The notes below the pieces were generated by a model. The model did no database searches, was not told the origin of the DNA, and saw only the letters and a program-made list of their open reading frames with translations. Below are positions 52,588 through 61,622 of a stretch of 64,000 nucleotides of DNA, in pieces. A program made the position numbers and the translations under genes. Location of the stretch: contig NZ_MIJY01000034.1 in assembly GCF_001730305.1 (NCBI RefSeq), forward strand, positions 289,664 to 353,663, in the 5' to 3' direction. This DNA comes from Enterococcus termitis. GTDB lineage: Bacteria; Bacillota; Bacilli; Lactobacillales; Enterococcaceae. Every line of letters begins with the position of its first letter. Positions within the stretch are counted from its first letter, which is position 1.

Positions 52588-53778
52588 TTGTCCAAGGTAA
52601 AAGTTTCACATTTAACAAAGATATTCGGCAAGAAGTCGAAACAAGCGCTGGATATGATCAAAGAAAACAAGTCAAAAACGGAGATTTTAAAAAAAACGGG
52701 TGCGACTGTTGGTGTTTATGACGTTAATTTCGAAGTTGAAGAAGGAGAAATTTTCGTTATCATGGGCCTTTCCGGTAGTGGTAAGTCGACGTTGATTCGC
52801 TTATTAAATCGTCTGATCGAGCCTACTTCCGGCAATATCCTTATCGATGATCAGGATATTGCAAAGTTAGATAAAGAAGGTTTACGCGCAGTTCGCCGCA
52901 ACAAAATGAGCATGGTTTTTCAAAATTTTGGTCTTTTCCCTCATCGAACGATTTTGGAGAATACCGAATATGGCTTAGAAATTCGCGGTATTCCTAAAGA
53001 AGAACGAACTGCTAAAGCAGAACAAGCACTAGAAAATTCAAGTTTACTGGCATTTAAAGATCAATACCCTAACCAGCTATCAGGCGGAATGCAGCAACGG
53101 GTCGGATTAGCTAGAGCCTTAGCGAATGATCCAGAAATTTTACTTATGGACGAAGCCTTCTCTGCTCTTGATCCATTGATCCGTCGTGAAATGCAGGATG
53201 AATTAGTTGATTTACAAGAGAATGTTAAGAAAACGATCATTTTTATCACTCATGATTTAAATGAAGCTTTGCGTATCGGTGATCGTATCGCATTAATGAA
53301 AGATGGACAAATCATGCAGATCGGTACTGGTGAAGAAATCTTGACCAATCCTGCCAATGATTATGTTCGAACTTTCGTAGAAGATGTCGATCGTTCTAAA
53401 GTTTTGACTGCTCAAAATATCATGGTGCCGGCTCTTACAACAAATATTGAAATTGATGGACCAACCGTTGCACTAACTCGCATGCGTCAAGAAGAAGTCA
53501 GCATGCTAATGGCCGTAGATAAAAAACGTCAATTAAAAGGTGTAGTTCGAGCAGAACGCGCATTAGAAGCTCGAAAAGCTAGTTTGCCTTTAACTGATTT
53601 TGTAGATACAGAGATCACAACGATCGATAAAGATATGTTAGTTAATGATATCTTACCGATCATCTACGACTCTCCTACCCCAGTTGCAGTAACTGATAAT
53701 AATAAATTGCTAGGTGTTGTTATTCGAGGCAGCGTACTTGAAGCACTTGCAGAAACTGAGGTGACGATCAATGACTAA
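52588..53778 (+). CDS. busAA: Glycine betaine ABC transporter, ATP-binding subunit (BusAA/OpuAA)
   Basis: A 396-residue ATPase from the TTG at 52588 (AAGGAGG 9 bases upstream; the ATG at 52534 lies in the leader). Walker [10 protein letters not shown], signature LSGGMQQR and Walker [13 protein letters not shown] are present. Two C-terminal CBS domains (about residues 270-396) match OpuA/BusAA; in this family they sense ionic strength or bind c-di-AMP. It powers uptake of compatible solutes in osmotic stress. Overlaps busAB by 8 bases. Confidence 0.93.
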   Translation: MSKVKVSHLTKIFGKKSKQALDMIKENKSKTEILKKTGATVGVYDVNFEVEEGEIFVIMGLSGSGKSTLIRLLNRLIEPTSGNILIDDQDIAKLDKEGLRAVRRNKMSMVFQNFGLFPHRTILENTEYGLEIRGIPKEERTAKAEQALENSSLLAFKDQYPNQLSGGMQQRVGLARALANDPEILLMDEAFSALDPLIRREMQDELVDLQENVKKTIIFITHDLNEALRIGDRIALMKDGQIMQIGTGEEILTNPANDYVRTFVEDVDRSKVLTAQNIMVPALTTNIEIDGPTVALTRMRQEEVSMLMAVDKKRQLKGVVRAERALEARKASLPLTDFVDTEITTIDKDMLVNDILPIIYDSPTPVAVTDNNKLLGVVIRGSVLEALAETEVTIND

Positions 53779-55486
53779 TTATCAATTACCTGTAGCCAGT
53801 TGGGTCGAAACAATCACAGAATGGATGACCAACACATTTTCTGGGTTATTTACCTTCTTCCAATCAACTGGACAAAGTTTGATGGATGCTATTACAGCTT
53901 TCTTAGTTGCAATTCCACCCCTTTTATTTATCGTGATACTGACAGCCATTGCCTTTTTTATTTCTAATAAAAAAATTGGTTTAAGTTTATTCACTTTGAT
54001 CGGTCTGCTTTTCATTTATAATCAAAATTTATGGACTGATTTGATGAGTACGGTCACTTTAGTTTTACTTTCTAGTGTCGTTTCGATCATTATCGGCGTT
54101 CCACTTGGCATTTTGATGGCTAAAAGTAATAAAGCTCAAAGTATTATTACACCTATTTTGGATTTCATGCAGACGATGCCGGGATTTGTTTATCTGATTC
54201 CAGCAGTTGCTTTCTTTGGCATCGGAATGGTGCCTGGCGTTTTTGCCTCTGTGATTTTTGCCTTACCGCCAACTGTTCGTTTTACTAATCTCGGTATCCG
54301 TCAAGTGCCAAAAGAATTAGTTGAAGCATCCGATTCCTTTGGTAGTACTGGCTGGCAAAAACTGTTCAAGTTAGAATTACCTCTTGCTAAAAATACAATT
54401 ATGGCTGGGGTCAATCAAACAACAATGTTGGCTCTGTCAATGGTTGTTATTGCTTCAATGATCGGTGCTCCTGGACTTGGACGCGGTGTTTTATCTGCAT
54501 TACAGCGGGCACAAGTCGGAAATGGTTTTGTCAATGGTGTTGCCCTGGTAATTCTTGCAATCATCATCGACCGTTTCACTCAAAACTTAAACAAGAAAAA
54601 GACCGCTCCAGCAAAATCAACGTTTTCTAAAAAACAGAAAGTCGGCGGGCTTATTGCTGTCGTTGTCATGATCATCGGTGCTATTGCTGCTCCTTCCCTA
54701 TTCTCATCTGCAGATAATAAAAACAAAGAAATTTCACTTTCTTATGTAGAATGGGATACCGAAGTCGCTTCAACACATGTGATTGGCGAAGTTCTAAAAG
54801 ATGCTGGCTATAAAGTATCGTTGACACCCTTAGATAATGCGATCATGTGGGAATCTGTCTCAAAAGGTGAAACAGATGCAATGGTTGCTGCTTGGCTGCC
54901 TGGTACACATGGCGAGCAATACAAACAATACAAGTCAAAAGTTGAAGATTTAGGAGAAAATCTAAAAGGAGCAAAACTAGGAATCGTTGTCCCTGCTTAT
55001 ATGGATGTTCAATCGATCGAAGATCTAAAGGATCAAGCAGGCAAAAAAATCACTGGTATTGAACCTGGCGCAGGAGTTGTCGCTGCCGCCGAAAAAACAC
55101 AACAAACTTATAGTAATTTAGCTGACTGGTCCGTGGAAACTTCTTCTTCTGGTGCAATGACCGTCGCTCTTGGACAAGCAATTAAAAACAAAGAAGAAAT
55201 TGTTATTACAGGCTGGTCTCCTCACTGGATGTTCGCAAAATATGATTTAAAATATTTAGAAGATCCTAAAGGAACGATGGGTACAGAAGAAGCGATCCAT
55301 ACAATGGCACGAAAAGGATTGAAAGCTGATAATCCTGAAGCTTATACTATTTTGAAAAACTTTCATTGGACAAAAGAAGATATGGAATCTGTCATGTTAG
55401 CGATCAACAGTGGTACTGACCCTGTAGAAGCTGCCAGAGACTGGATCGATAGTCATCCAGATGAAGTCGCTAAGTGGAAAAAATAA
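53771..55486 (+). CDS. busAB: Glycine betaine ABC transporter, fused permease and substrate-binding subunit (BusAB/OpuABC)
   Basis: A 571-residue fusion. Residues about 1-290 form a permease with several membrane segments and the transport signature region ([20 protein letters not shown] ... [16 protein letters not shown]). Residues about 305-571 are an OpuAC-type binding domain ([19 protein letters not shown] ... [14 protein letters not shown]), which holds betaine with Trp residues and here stays tethered to the membrane. The fusion is the form found in lactic acid bacteria. A strong terminator follows. Confidence 0.93.
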   Translation: MTNYQLPVASWVETITEWMTNTFSGLFTFFQSTGQSLMDAITAFLVAIPPLLFIVILTAIAFFISNKKIGLSLFTLIGLLFIYNQNLWTDLMSTVTLVLLSSVVSIIIGVPLGILMAKSNKAQSIITPILDFMQTMPGFVYLIPAVAFFGIGMVPGVFASVIFALPPTVRFTNLGIRQVPKELVEASDSFGSTGWQKLFKLELPLAKNTIMAGVNQTTMLALSMVVIASMIGAPGLGRGVLSALQRAQVGNGFVNGVALVILAIIIDRFTQNLNKKKTAPAKSTFSKKQKVGGLIAVVVMIIGAIAAPSLFSSADNKNKEISLSYVEWDTEVASTHVIGEVLKDAGYKVSLTPLDNAIMWESVSKGETDAMVAAWLPGTHGEQYKQYKSKVEDLGENLKGAKLGIVVPAYMDVQSIEDLKDQAGKKITGIEPGAGVVAAAEKTQQTYSNLADWSVETSSSGAMTVALGQAIKNKEEIVITGWSPHWMFAKYDLKYLEDPKGTMGTEEAIHTMARKGLKADNPEAYTILKNFHWTKEDMESVMLAINSGTDPVEAARDWIDSHPDEVAKWKK

Positions 55487-55572
55487 ATTGATAGTCATTT
55501 CAAAAATTTTTGAAGTAACTGGCTAATTTCAGCAACTATTTGACATTAATCTGAGGTGTTTATTCAGATTTT

Positions 55573-55622
55573 AGGTGTCTAGGACAAAGTACTATGAATT
55601 GAGTCCTAGACACCTATTTTTT
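55573..55622 (+). terminator. busA operon terminator
   Basis: AGGTGTCTAGGAC and GTCCTAGACACCT form a 13-base perfect stem with a TATTTTTT tail. Confidence 0.9.
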
Positions 55623-55773
55623 GCAAAAAAATACCACTCGGCTGATGATTTATATTATTAATTAAACTACTTATCTATCCATTTTTTTACTTTGAATTGA
55701 TATTAATATGAATATTCAATATGCTTTTATTCCATTTTAATATACTCTATGAAAAATAATTTTTTATCAATTA

Positions 55774-56206
55774 TTAAGAAAATTTCTCAACGTAAATTGT
55801 ATAGATATAATGATTTTTGACTTTTGAAATTTTTGTTATTATTTTATATTGTGAATGATTAAGGACATCTTCCGAAACTAATGTACTTGAAGCTATTTCA
55901 TTATTTTTCAAAAAATTACTTTTAAGTTTTTTTTTGAAGGATTTTCCATAATTAAATTTGACAAGCTACTGGATTTATTGGCTCTGTATATATAATTAAC
56001 TATTTTATCCTCTGATAATTCAGAAAAATTGAATCTTCTCTGATAGTGTATATCTTTATTTTTGATATGCTTATCTATCGAAGCATCCCACTTTATCAAT
56101 GGTACCTGACCTAGATAAGGAACTTTAATGTAATTAAATTTCAAGTAAAAAATCCAACTACTACTAAAATAACTGTTAGTAAAAATATCCATTTCTTCTT
56201 TTTCAT
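55774..56206 (-). pseudogene. Decayed duplicate of the LXG-toxin immunity gene
   Basis: This stretch is a second copy of the gene at 56388-56822. It begins with the same bases (MKKKKWIFLLTVILVVVGFF) from the ATG at 56206. A missing T in the T run near codon 20 breaks the frame; the next piece reads in another frame (YLKFNYIKVPYLGQV ... KNLKVIF). A second frame change follows, after which the end is recognisable (NNEIASSTLVSEDVLNHS ... IYTIYVEKF) up to TAA at 55774. So two frameshifts kill it. The first ~60 codons are almost identical to the intact copy and the rest has diverged. Confidence 0.8.
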
Positions 56207-56213
56207 AGATAAC

Positions 56214-56326
56214 CTACTTCTTTTGGCATTCCACTCGTTCATCATTTCTTCCAACGCCATTCTCACTATAAATGTAATTACAATTTTGATGCTCTGCTCT
56301 AATTACTTTTTCTTTACCATCCCCTT
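56214..56326 (-). pseudogene. Short remnant of a coding region before the decayed immunity copy
   Basis: About 36 open codons (GDGKEKVIRAEHQNCNYIYS ...) end in AAG TAG GTTATCTATG, the same junction that ends the LXG toxin gene and begins the intact immunity gene. It lacks a start and has a stop just upstream. It looks like the tail of a lost orphan toxin module, but it does not resemble the present toxin C-terminus. Confidence 0.4.
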
Positions 56327-56387
56327 ATTGATTAATGTATTTGTGTTGTAAGTTTTATAAATAAGTATCTTTATTTCAAAATAATAA

Positions 56388-56822
56388 TTATTGGATTTTT
56401 TTTATAAAAATAGTATATACATATTGTCGTTTCTCTTTGGATAATTGTGTTGTTATTACATATCTAGAATGATGTAATGTATCACCAAACACTTGCGTAC
56501 TAGAAGATATACTTTCATATTCTCTGAATATTCTTTTTAATTCTTTTCTTGAAGGACGCTCTGTAACTAAACCTGCAGTATTACTTGATTTATTTGCTTT
56601 ATAAAAATAATCAATTATTTTATCTTCCGATAAGCTAGATAATTCTAACTTACGTTGATAGTATATATCTTTATTTTTGATATGCTTATCTATCGAAGCA
56701 TCCCATTTTATCAATGGCACCTGACCTAGATAAGGAACTTTAATGTAATTAAATTTCAAATAAAAAAATCCAACTACTACTAAAATAACTGTTAGTAAAA
56801 ATATCCATTTCTTCTTTTTCAT
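56388..56822 (-). CDS. Putative membrane-anchored immunity protein of the LXG toxin
   Basis: A 144-residue protein with one N-terminal membrane segment (KWIFLLTVILVVVGFFYL) and a ~120-residue polar domain that should lie outside the membrane. It starts 7 bases after the toxin gene, the usual immunity position, and is duplicated nearby as a pseudogene, also typical of immunity genes. An extracellular anchored immunity protein suggests that the toxin acts at the outer membrane face or wall, as for TelC/TipC. The family itself was not recognised with certainty. Confidence 0.68.
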   Translation of the reverse strand: MKKKKWIFLLTVILVVVGFFYLKFNYIKVPYLGQVPLIKWDASIDKHIKNKDIYYQRKLELSSLSEDKIIDYFYKANKSSNTAGLVTERPSRKELKRIFREYESISSSTQVFGDTLHHSRYVITTQLSKEKRQYVYTIFIKKIQ

Positions 56823-56829
56823 AGATAAC

Positions 56830-58401
56830 CTACTTCAGTGAATTATTTGAATTGATTACATTTAACAAAAATTCTGCAAACACTTTTTGTTCTTCTACAC
56901 TCATATCTTTATATGCACCACCGTTAATAAAATCATTATATTGCTGTTGTAATATTGCTATTCCTTCATTATATGACCCATTTCCTATATTAGTTACAAA
57001 TTCTTCTGCTCTATTCGTTTTTCCATTTGTTAATTGATTAAAATATTGATTCATAGCTTCTAAAGAGTTAGTAGACTCTGAAATTCTATTAAATATGTTG
57101 ACACTATCTAAATCTGCACGATAATCATCATTTCCTAAACTTGGCTTAGCTCCAGGTACTCCAGCTATATCTCCAATATAGCCAGAATTATTATTTAATC
57201 CACCTACTCCATTAAATAAACCAATTGATTCACCTAAAGAATCTTCTAAAATAGCGTTATTCATATATGAAGCTATGATAGCAGCCATGTGTGAAAAATC
57301 AACTTTATTGTTAAATTGGTTGAATAAATCTATATATTTTTGTTGTTCATTTACACTAAGTTTATTCCAATCAACGTTTTGATTTGCTACAAAACTATTA
57401 TAATACTGTTTTGGATTTTTATAAATTCCTGAACATAAATTGTATTGATTCCAAATCATATTTTCTAAAGCATTTAATTCTTCCTTTGTTAATCCTAACT
57501 TGCCTAAAGAAGTCCTCCAGTCAGAGTTTAGTCCCCCAGTATAACTCCACATCCCCCAATCTTTAAGGTTTCCTGTATATACCGGTGATGCAAGCAACTG
57601 CCAAAATAATTTATTTGCTTTATCTGCTCCATACTCATTTTTTAATTTTTGATAAATATCCATTAATAATTGGCTTTCTTCATTACTAAATCCAAATTGA
57701 GTTTCTAAATTCCTTAGTAATTTTTGTTCACTAGTCATATTTTTTTCTTGATAACTTTTCCATCGCTCATTAATAGTATTTTTCCACGATAAATCTTTTG
57801 GAATTGAAAACGTTCCTGTTGCCTCATTCCATGCAGTTTTTGTTTGAGCTAATCCAGTATTCATAGCACTTTGCAAGCTAGAGATTTCAGAAAATATTGA
57901 AGGTGAACTTGCATTAAATGCTAATAATTTACGTAATTGCTCTTCTAATTTTTGTTTGGAAGCACTATACATCCCAATTAACATCGAGTTAGCTATTAAT
58001 TGAAATGTTTTTGTAATATCAGGAGTTTTTGATGAATTAATATCTTTACGGATATCTTCCGCTTGATTCAGTAATCTATCTGCTCTTCTAATCTTTTCTT
58101 CTAATTCAGATTGTTTTAAATCCCCACTATCTACTTGAGAAATATATTCTTCTGGAAATTTCTTCACTGCTTTTTCTACTGCTTCAGATAACAGTATCCC
58201 ACCTTGTGCTAAAGGATACAACACCGATTGAAAATAGTCTTTTGCTGAATCATAAGCTTTACCCGTTAAAAATGGACTTGCTACTACAAAATCTGTAATT
58301 GCTTTTTGTAATTCATGATATCCTTCCACTTGTGATTTACACATGGTGGATACACTTGATGCTTGACTTCGAGAAGTAGAAACATACATATCAACACTCA
58401 T
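56830..58401 (-). CDS. LXG-domain type VII secretion toxin
   Basis: A 523-residue polymorphic toxin. The N-terminal ~200 residues are an LXG helical domain (SQASSVSTMCKSQVEGYHEL ... PFLTGKAYDSAKDYF with the LxG at 45-47), which guides export by the type VII (Ess) system. The C-terminal ~300 residues form the effector part. Its last third has DFSHMAAIIASY (368-379) and the acidic motif GNDDYRADLD (423-432), recalling Asp-rich TelC-like lipid II phosphatases; that assignment is an inference. The two LXG-partner genes precede it and an immunity gene follows. No secretion machinery gene is in the window. Confidence 0.85.
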   Translation of the reverse strand: MSVDMYVSTSRSQASSVSTMCKSQVEGYHELQKAITDFVVASPFLTGKAYDSAKDYFQSVLYPLAQGGILLSEAVEKAVKKFPEEYISQVDSGDLKQSELEEKIRRADRLLNQAEDIRKDINSSKTPDITKTFQLIANSMLIGMYSASKQKLEEQLRKLLAFNASSPSIFSEISSLQSAMNTGLAQTKTAWNEATGTFSIPKDLSWKNTINERWKSYQEKNMTSEQKLLRNLETQFGFSNEESQLLMDIYQKLKNEYGADKANKLFWQLLASPVYTGNLKDWGMWSYTGGLNSDWRTSLGKLGLTKEELNALENMIWNQYNLCSGIYKNPKQYYNSFVANQNVDWNKLSVNEQQKYIDLFNQFNNKVDFSHMAAIIASYMNNAILEDSLGESIGLFNGVGGLNNNSGYIGDIAGVPGAKPSLGNDDYRADLDSVNIFNRISESTNSLEAMNQYFNQLTNGKTNRAEEFVTNIGNGSYNEGIAILQQQYNDFINGGAYKDMSVEEQKVFAEFLLNVINSNNSLK

Positions 58402-58748
58402 TATTTGCTATCCTCCTCTGACAATACTTTTCTTTTTTCATATCCAACATCTTCTAATTGATTCAGAATTTTCTTTTTTTGTACACGTAATTCCTCTTCA
58501 TCATTTTCTAAATAATCCATTACTTGTCTTGATTTTTGAGAAAATTCATCAAATACTGATTTAAAAAAATTTCCTTGTTCATTTTTATCAAACTGATAAC
58601 AGACATCATCAAAAAAATGCCTTGCTTCGTAAAAATGTTGGTCATAGCTTTCTTTGACTCTCTTTACTTGATTTACTTCACTCGATAGTGTTTCTTCTTT
58701 TAAATATAATTGCTTTTCTTCTTTTTGAATCTCTTCTAATTTTCTCAT
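58401..58748 (-). CDS. LXG-associated helical partner protein (DUF3958-like, Lap2 type)
   Basis: A 115-residue protein, nearly all charged coiled coil (LYLKEETLSSEVNQVKRVKE ... LENDEEELRVQKKKILNQL). Size and position between a WXG100-like gene and the LXG toxin match DUF3958 proteins, which bind the LXG domain and are needed for toxin export. It overlaps the toxin gene by one base and the upstream gene by four. Confidence 0.75.
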   Translation of the reverse strand: MRKLEEIQKEEKQLYLKEETLSSEVNQVKRVKESYDQHFYEARHFFDDVCYQFDKNEQGNFFKSVFDEFSQKSRQVMDYLENDEEELRVQKKKILNQLEDVGYEKRKVLSEEDSK

Positions 58749-59035
58749 TTTCCTAAACCACCTAAAGGTTTAAAAATAGTGTTTGCAACGGTTTGGTCTA
58801 AAGCTTCAAAATCCTTTGCTACACTTTGGAGATTACTAGATGCTGCAAATATTGCCTGTGCTATTTTAGTAGCAGTTTCTTGAGCTGTAGTAATGGCTTC
58901 TTGTGCATTATCATTACCTAGCACTGTTGTTTGAGTATCGCTATTTATGTTAGATTGCTGTATTAATCTATCTGTTGCATTTTTTAGTGCAGTAGCCTTT
59001 TGGCTTGCTCCAGTCAAATCACTTTTTATTGCCAT
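58745..59035 (-). CDS. WXG100-like LXG partner (TIGR04197/DUF3130, Lap1 type)
   Basis: A 96-residue helical-hairpin protein (SDLTGASQKATALKNATDRL ... ATKIAQAIFAASSNLQSVAKDF) of the TIGR04197/DUF3130 group, which co-folds with the LXG domain of the following toxin and carries the export signal. First gene of the operon; AGGAGG lies just before the ATG at 59035. Confidence 0.8.
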   Translation of the reverse strand: MAIKSDLTGASQKATALKNATDRLIQQSNINSDTQTTVLGNDNAQEAITTAQETATKIAQAIFAASSNLQSVAKDFEALDQTVANTIFKPLGGLGK

Positions 59036-59275
59036 TAGTTACTCCTCCTCGCGATTAAACTAATTGTAATAAAATTTTACCACATATATTCGAAACTTAA
59101 TAGTTTAAATTATCTTTATGAAATTTATTTATTCTATAAATAATAATATTTTATCCATAGTCCTGTTAATATATTTGTCTTTTATACTTATTTTAAATAA
59201 TATAAAAAATAGAAAAGACACCTCGATATTCTTTAGAATTAAGTCGACTAAAACCATTCAAAAGGAGAAATCAAG

Positions 59276-59590
59276 ATGTCCTACAGAATTCTTATCAAAA
59301 ATACCTTAGATATTCTAGACTGAAACATTACCTTTAATAAAAACTCTTTAAAATAAGAACGCATCAAAGGACGGATCTACCAGGAATTTTCTGGTACATT
59401 GGGTTATTTAGCCCACTTTTGTCCTCTTTTTGGTGTTAAAGAAGAAGAGTCGATTTCAAAAATTCAAACTGGCATTAAAAATGCGTTGGATTTACCTTAT
59501 TCAACCGGTCCGTTAGAATGCTTGAATAATTATATAAAAATACTAAAAAGAATTGCCATATCTTTCATAACTTCTACAATTTTAAATTGA
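59276..59590 (+). pseudogene. Internally deleted ISL3-family transposase remnant
   Basis: One plus-strand frame reads MSYRILIKNTLDILD-stop-NITFNKNSLK-stop-ERIKGRIYQEFSGTL and then jumps to ALDLPYSTGPLECLNNYIKILKRIA. The first part is like the N-terminus and the last part like the C-terminus of ISL3-type transposases, so the middle ~330 residues are deleted and two stop codons are present. AAAGGAG precedes the ATG. Inverted ends were not found. Confidence 0.75.
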
Positions 59591-59689
59591 GAATTACTTT
59601 ATGCTTTGGTACTGTTCTTTTTCAACCAAATAAAAAAGTCCTAGAAGAAGACCTCTAAGACTCATAATAACTAATATAATTCTTTGAAT

Positions 59690-59749
59690 TTTTTTATCAA
59701 CATTAGTTGATAAAAATCTTAAAAATAACCACCGCTGGGTGGGCGGTGG
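59690..59749 (+). other. Two consecutive hairpins upstream of a tiny peptide frame
   Basis: TTTTTATCAAC-ATTA-GTTGATAAAAA (about 59691-59716) is followed by CCACCGC (59729-59735) and GCGGTGG (59743-59749) with a 7-base loop. The GC-rich stem stands out in this AT-rich region and ends just before AAGGAG. Structured leaders of this kind are common for small type I toxin mRNAs. Confidence 0.45.
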
Positions 59750-59779
59750 CAAGGAGTTCTTTTTACTTGAGGAGTAAAA

Positions 59780-59903
59780 ATGAAAAAGTGTTTTGTTTGG
59801 GTTTGTTATTGGGTATGTATTTATAATACCGACAAGATTTGAAGAAAGTATGCCTAATTTGTTTCGATTTTCTATAGAATCCTTAAGAAAGAGTAAACAA
59901 TAA
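59780..59903 (+). pseudogene. Tiny membrane peptide frame with one-base frame disruption
   Basis: GAGGAG precedes the ATG at 59780. Read as is, the frame gives 20 residues. With one A fewer in the AAAAA run after ATG, it becomes a 40-residue peptide (MKSVLFGFVIGYVFIIPTRF ... FRFSIESLRKSKQ) ending in TAA at 59901, directly before a terminator. The product would be a single membrane segment with a charged tail, the layout of small type I toxins. It may be a decayed gene or depend on slippage at the A run. Confidence 0.4.
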
Positions 59904-59944
59904 AAAAACAGTACCCGCACTTACCGCTGGTACTGTTTTTTTAT
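59901..59944. terminator. Bidirectional terminator
   Basis: AACAGTACC (59907-59915) and GGTACTGTT (59929-59937) with A run on the left and T run on the right. It serves the wall-hydrolase gene on the minus strand and the tiny peptide transcript on the plus strand. Confidence 0.85.
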
Positions 59945-61260
59945 TATTTTGGTGTTACATAAGCAAGCGTGTTGGCTGTATTTTGGTCGATCACTCGGAA
60001 AGAAACCATTCCTAAACCAGCAACATTCATTTCTGAAATCAGAATAGAACCATCTTCATAAACATGTTCAACAAATGCCACATGTCCATATGTTCCATCT
60101 GCTCCTGCCACAGTTGGCTGGAAGCTGACTGCTGTACCAGCTTTTGGTTTGTTGCTTACTTCATAACCATTGGCTTTGCCAGTCGCACCCCAGTCCATGC
60201 CGTTCCCCATTGTCGTCTCTACATAACCGCCTAATTGAACGATACGGTTATAGACATATTGCGTACAATTTCCTTCAGCGTAAGCCTCTGCCCCGGAGAA
60301 TGTTTCGCCAGAATAATCTTTAAAATCACTATCTGCATGAGTATCTGCAACAATGATTCCTGCCGCTGTCTTAGACGGCTGAGCTTTATCATATTCTGTT
60401 AAATTGTATTCTTCAATGAACGCATTCAGCTTTTTATCGTAGCTAGTATCTGTTGCATATACACCAGTCAAAGACTTCGTTGCTTCTTGATAGGAAACAG
60501 CATTTGTCTTCCATGTTCCAGAATAAATTTCTGAGTTTGAGTCAATACCTTCCTTCATCAATTTCGCATAATCTTCGAAAGATTCTTTGTAGCTTGGGTA
60601 TTTTTTAAAAGCTGCATCGATTGTATACATGTTTCCAGAACCATCATCTTCCTGTGTTGAAAAGACAACTTGTTCACCTTTGTACTCACCCTTGATTCCA
60701 AATAAATTGTAATAAGGCTGCTGGCTTAATTGACTGCCTCCAGCTCCTGTTTCTAAAATTGCTTGTGCAATCATGACAGAAGCATACAGATCATTTTTTT
60801 GTCCAACCGCACGTGCCTTTTCACCAATACGGCGAATGAAGGTTTCAGTTGGCTCATTTTTTACGACAGAAATTTCTTGATCTGGTTGAACAGTAAGTCC
60901 GTTGTCTGTTACCACTGGGACATCTTCAACGACCGCTTCTTCTTGTGGCTCAGCTGGCACTTCAGGTTGGACAGGCTGAGGTGCTTGATTTTCCACTGGC
61001 GGCTGTGGTGCTTCTGATGAAGGTGTAGTGGTTGTGTCGCTTGATTCTGTCGTACTTGTTTCAGTTCCAGATGTTGAAGAATCCGTTGTTGTTGTGGACG
61101 AGTCCTCTGTGGAAGAACTATCGGTCGTCTCAGTAGTTGAACTATCTTCGACTGCGCTCGATTCTGATTGGTTTAATTCATCCGCGTAACTTGCAACTGG
61201 AATCAAATTTACACTAAGAAGTGCAAAAATCATCTGGAATGATAGAAGTTTTCTTTTCAT
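59944..61260 (-). CDS. Secreted peptidoglycan hydrolase with glucosaminidase-like and CHAP domains
   Basis: A 438-residue secreted enzyme. Signal peptide 1-27 (MKRKLLSFQMIFALLSV ... ASYADE), Ser/Thr-rich linker (about 30-85), Pro/Glu-rich linker (85-125), a LytG-type glucosaminidase-like domain (about 135-285: ASVMIAQAILETGAGGSQLS ... YYNLFGIKGEYKG), and a C-terminal CHAP domain (325-438) with C332 (GNCTQYVYNR) and H393 (YGHVAFVEHV). It should cut both glycan and peptide parts of the wall. Probable roles are cell separation and wall turnover. AGAGGA lies 10 bases before the ATG. Confidence 0.87.
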   Translation of the reverse strand: MKRKLLSFQMIFALLSVNLIPVASYADELNQSESSAVEDSSTTETTDSSSTEDSSTTTTDSSTSGTETSTTESSDTTTTPSSEAPQPPVENQAPQPVQPEVPAEPQEEAVVEDVPVVTDNGLTVQPDQEISVVKNEPTETFIRRIGEKARAVGQKNDLYASVMIAQAILETGAGGSQLSQQPYYNLFGIKGEYKGEQVVFSTQEDDGSGNMYTIDAAFKKYPSYKESFEDYAKLMKEGIDSNSEIYSGTWKTNAVSYQEATKSLTGVYATDTSYDKKLNAFIEEYNLTEYDKAQPSKTAAGIIVADTHADSDFKDYSGETFSGAEAYAEGNCTQYVYNRIVQLGGYVETTMGNGMDWGATGKANGYEVSNKPKAGTAVSFQPTVAGADGTYGHVAFVEHVYEDGSILISEMNVAGLGMVSFRVIDQNTANTLAYVTPK

Positions 61261-61622
61261 TCACTTTAGTTCCTCTCGTTAAATCACTAATAGTCAGACT
61301 ATCTTTCTCAATAGCCTTTATTCATTATTGTATTGGTTGTTGCCCTCTTATTTCATAATGCTTAAATCCTTACTTTTTGCTCGCAGGTTCAATGAGAGAT
61401 TTATTTTATATTTCTTTTCACTGAACGTCTTGCGACAAGCTTGCATGAATCCACCTACCTTTTATTCTATAAATCGATTTAAAGCTTCCATAAGTTGAGT
61501 TTATTTTACCATAAGTCTGACCTGAAATCTGCTACTTGGCTCAAAAATTTACAAATTTTCTTAAAATATTCATGATTAATACTAGAATTATCCTCATTTT
61601 AAAAAATACTTATCGTTTTCTA
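61261..61622. other. Intergenic region upstream of the wall hydrolase
   Basis: These 362 bases hold the ribosome site and presumably the promoter of the hydrolase, with a long leader. I see no strong -35/-10 pair, no tandem WalR box and no gene. Confidence 0.4.

Noticed and set aside
59594..59920. 108-codon minus-strand frame
   Set aside because: It runs through two hairpins and the terminator, has no ribosome site, and covers the tiny plus-strand peptide gene; probably chance.
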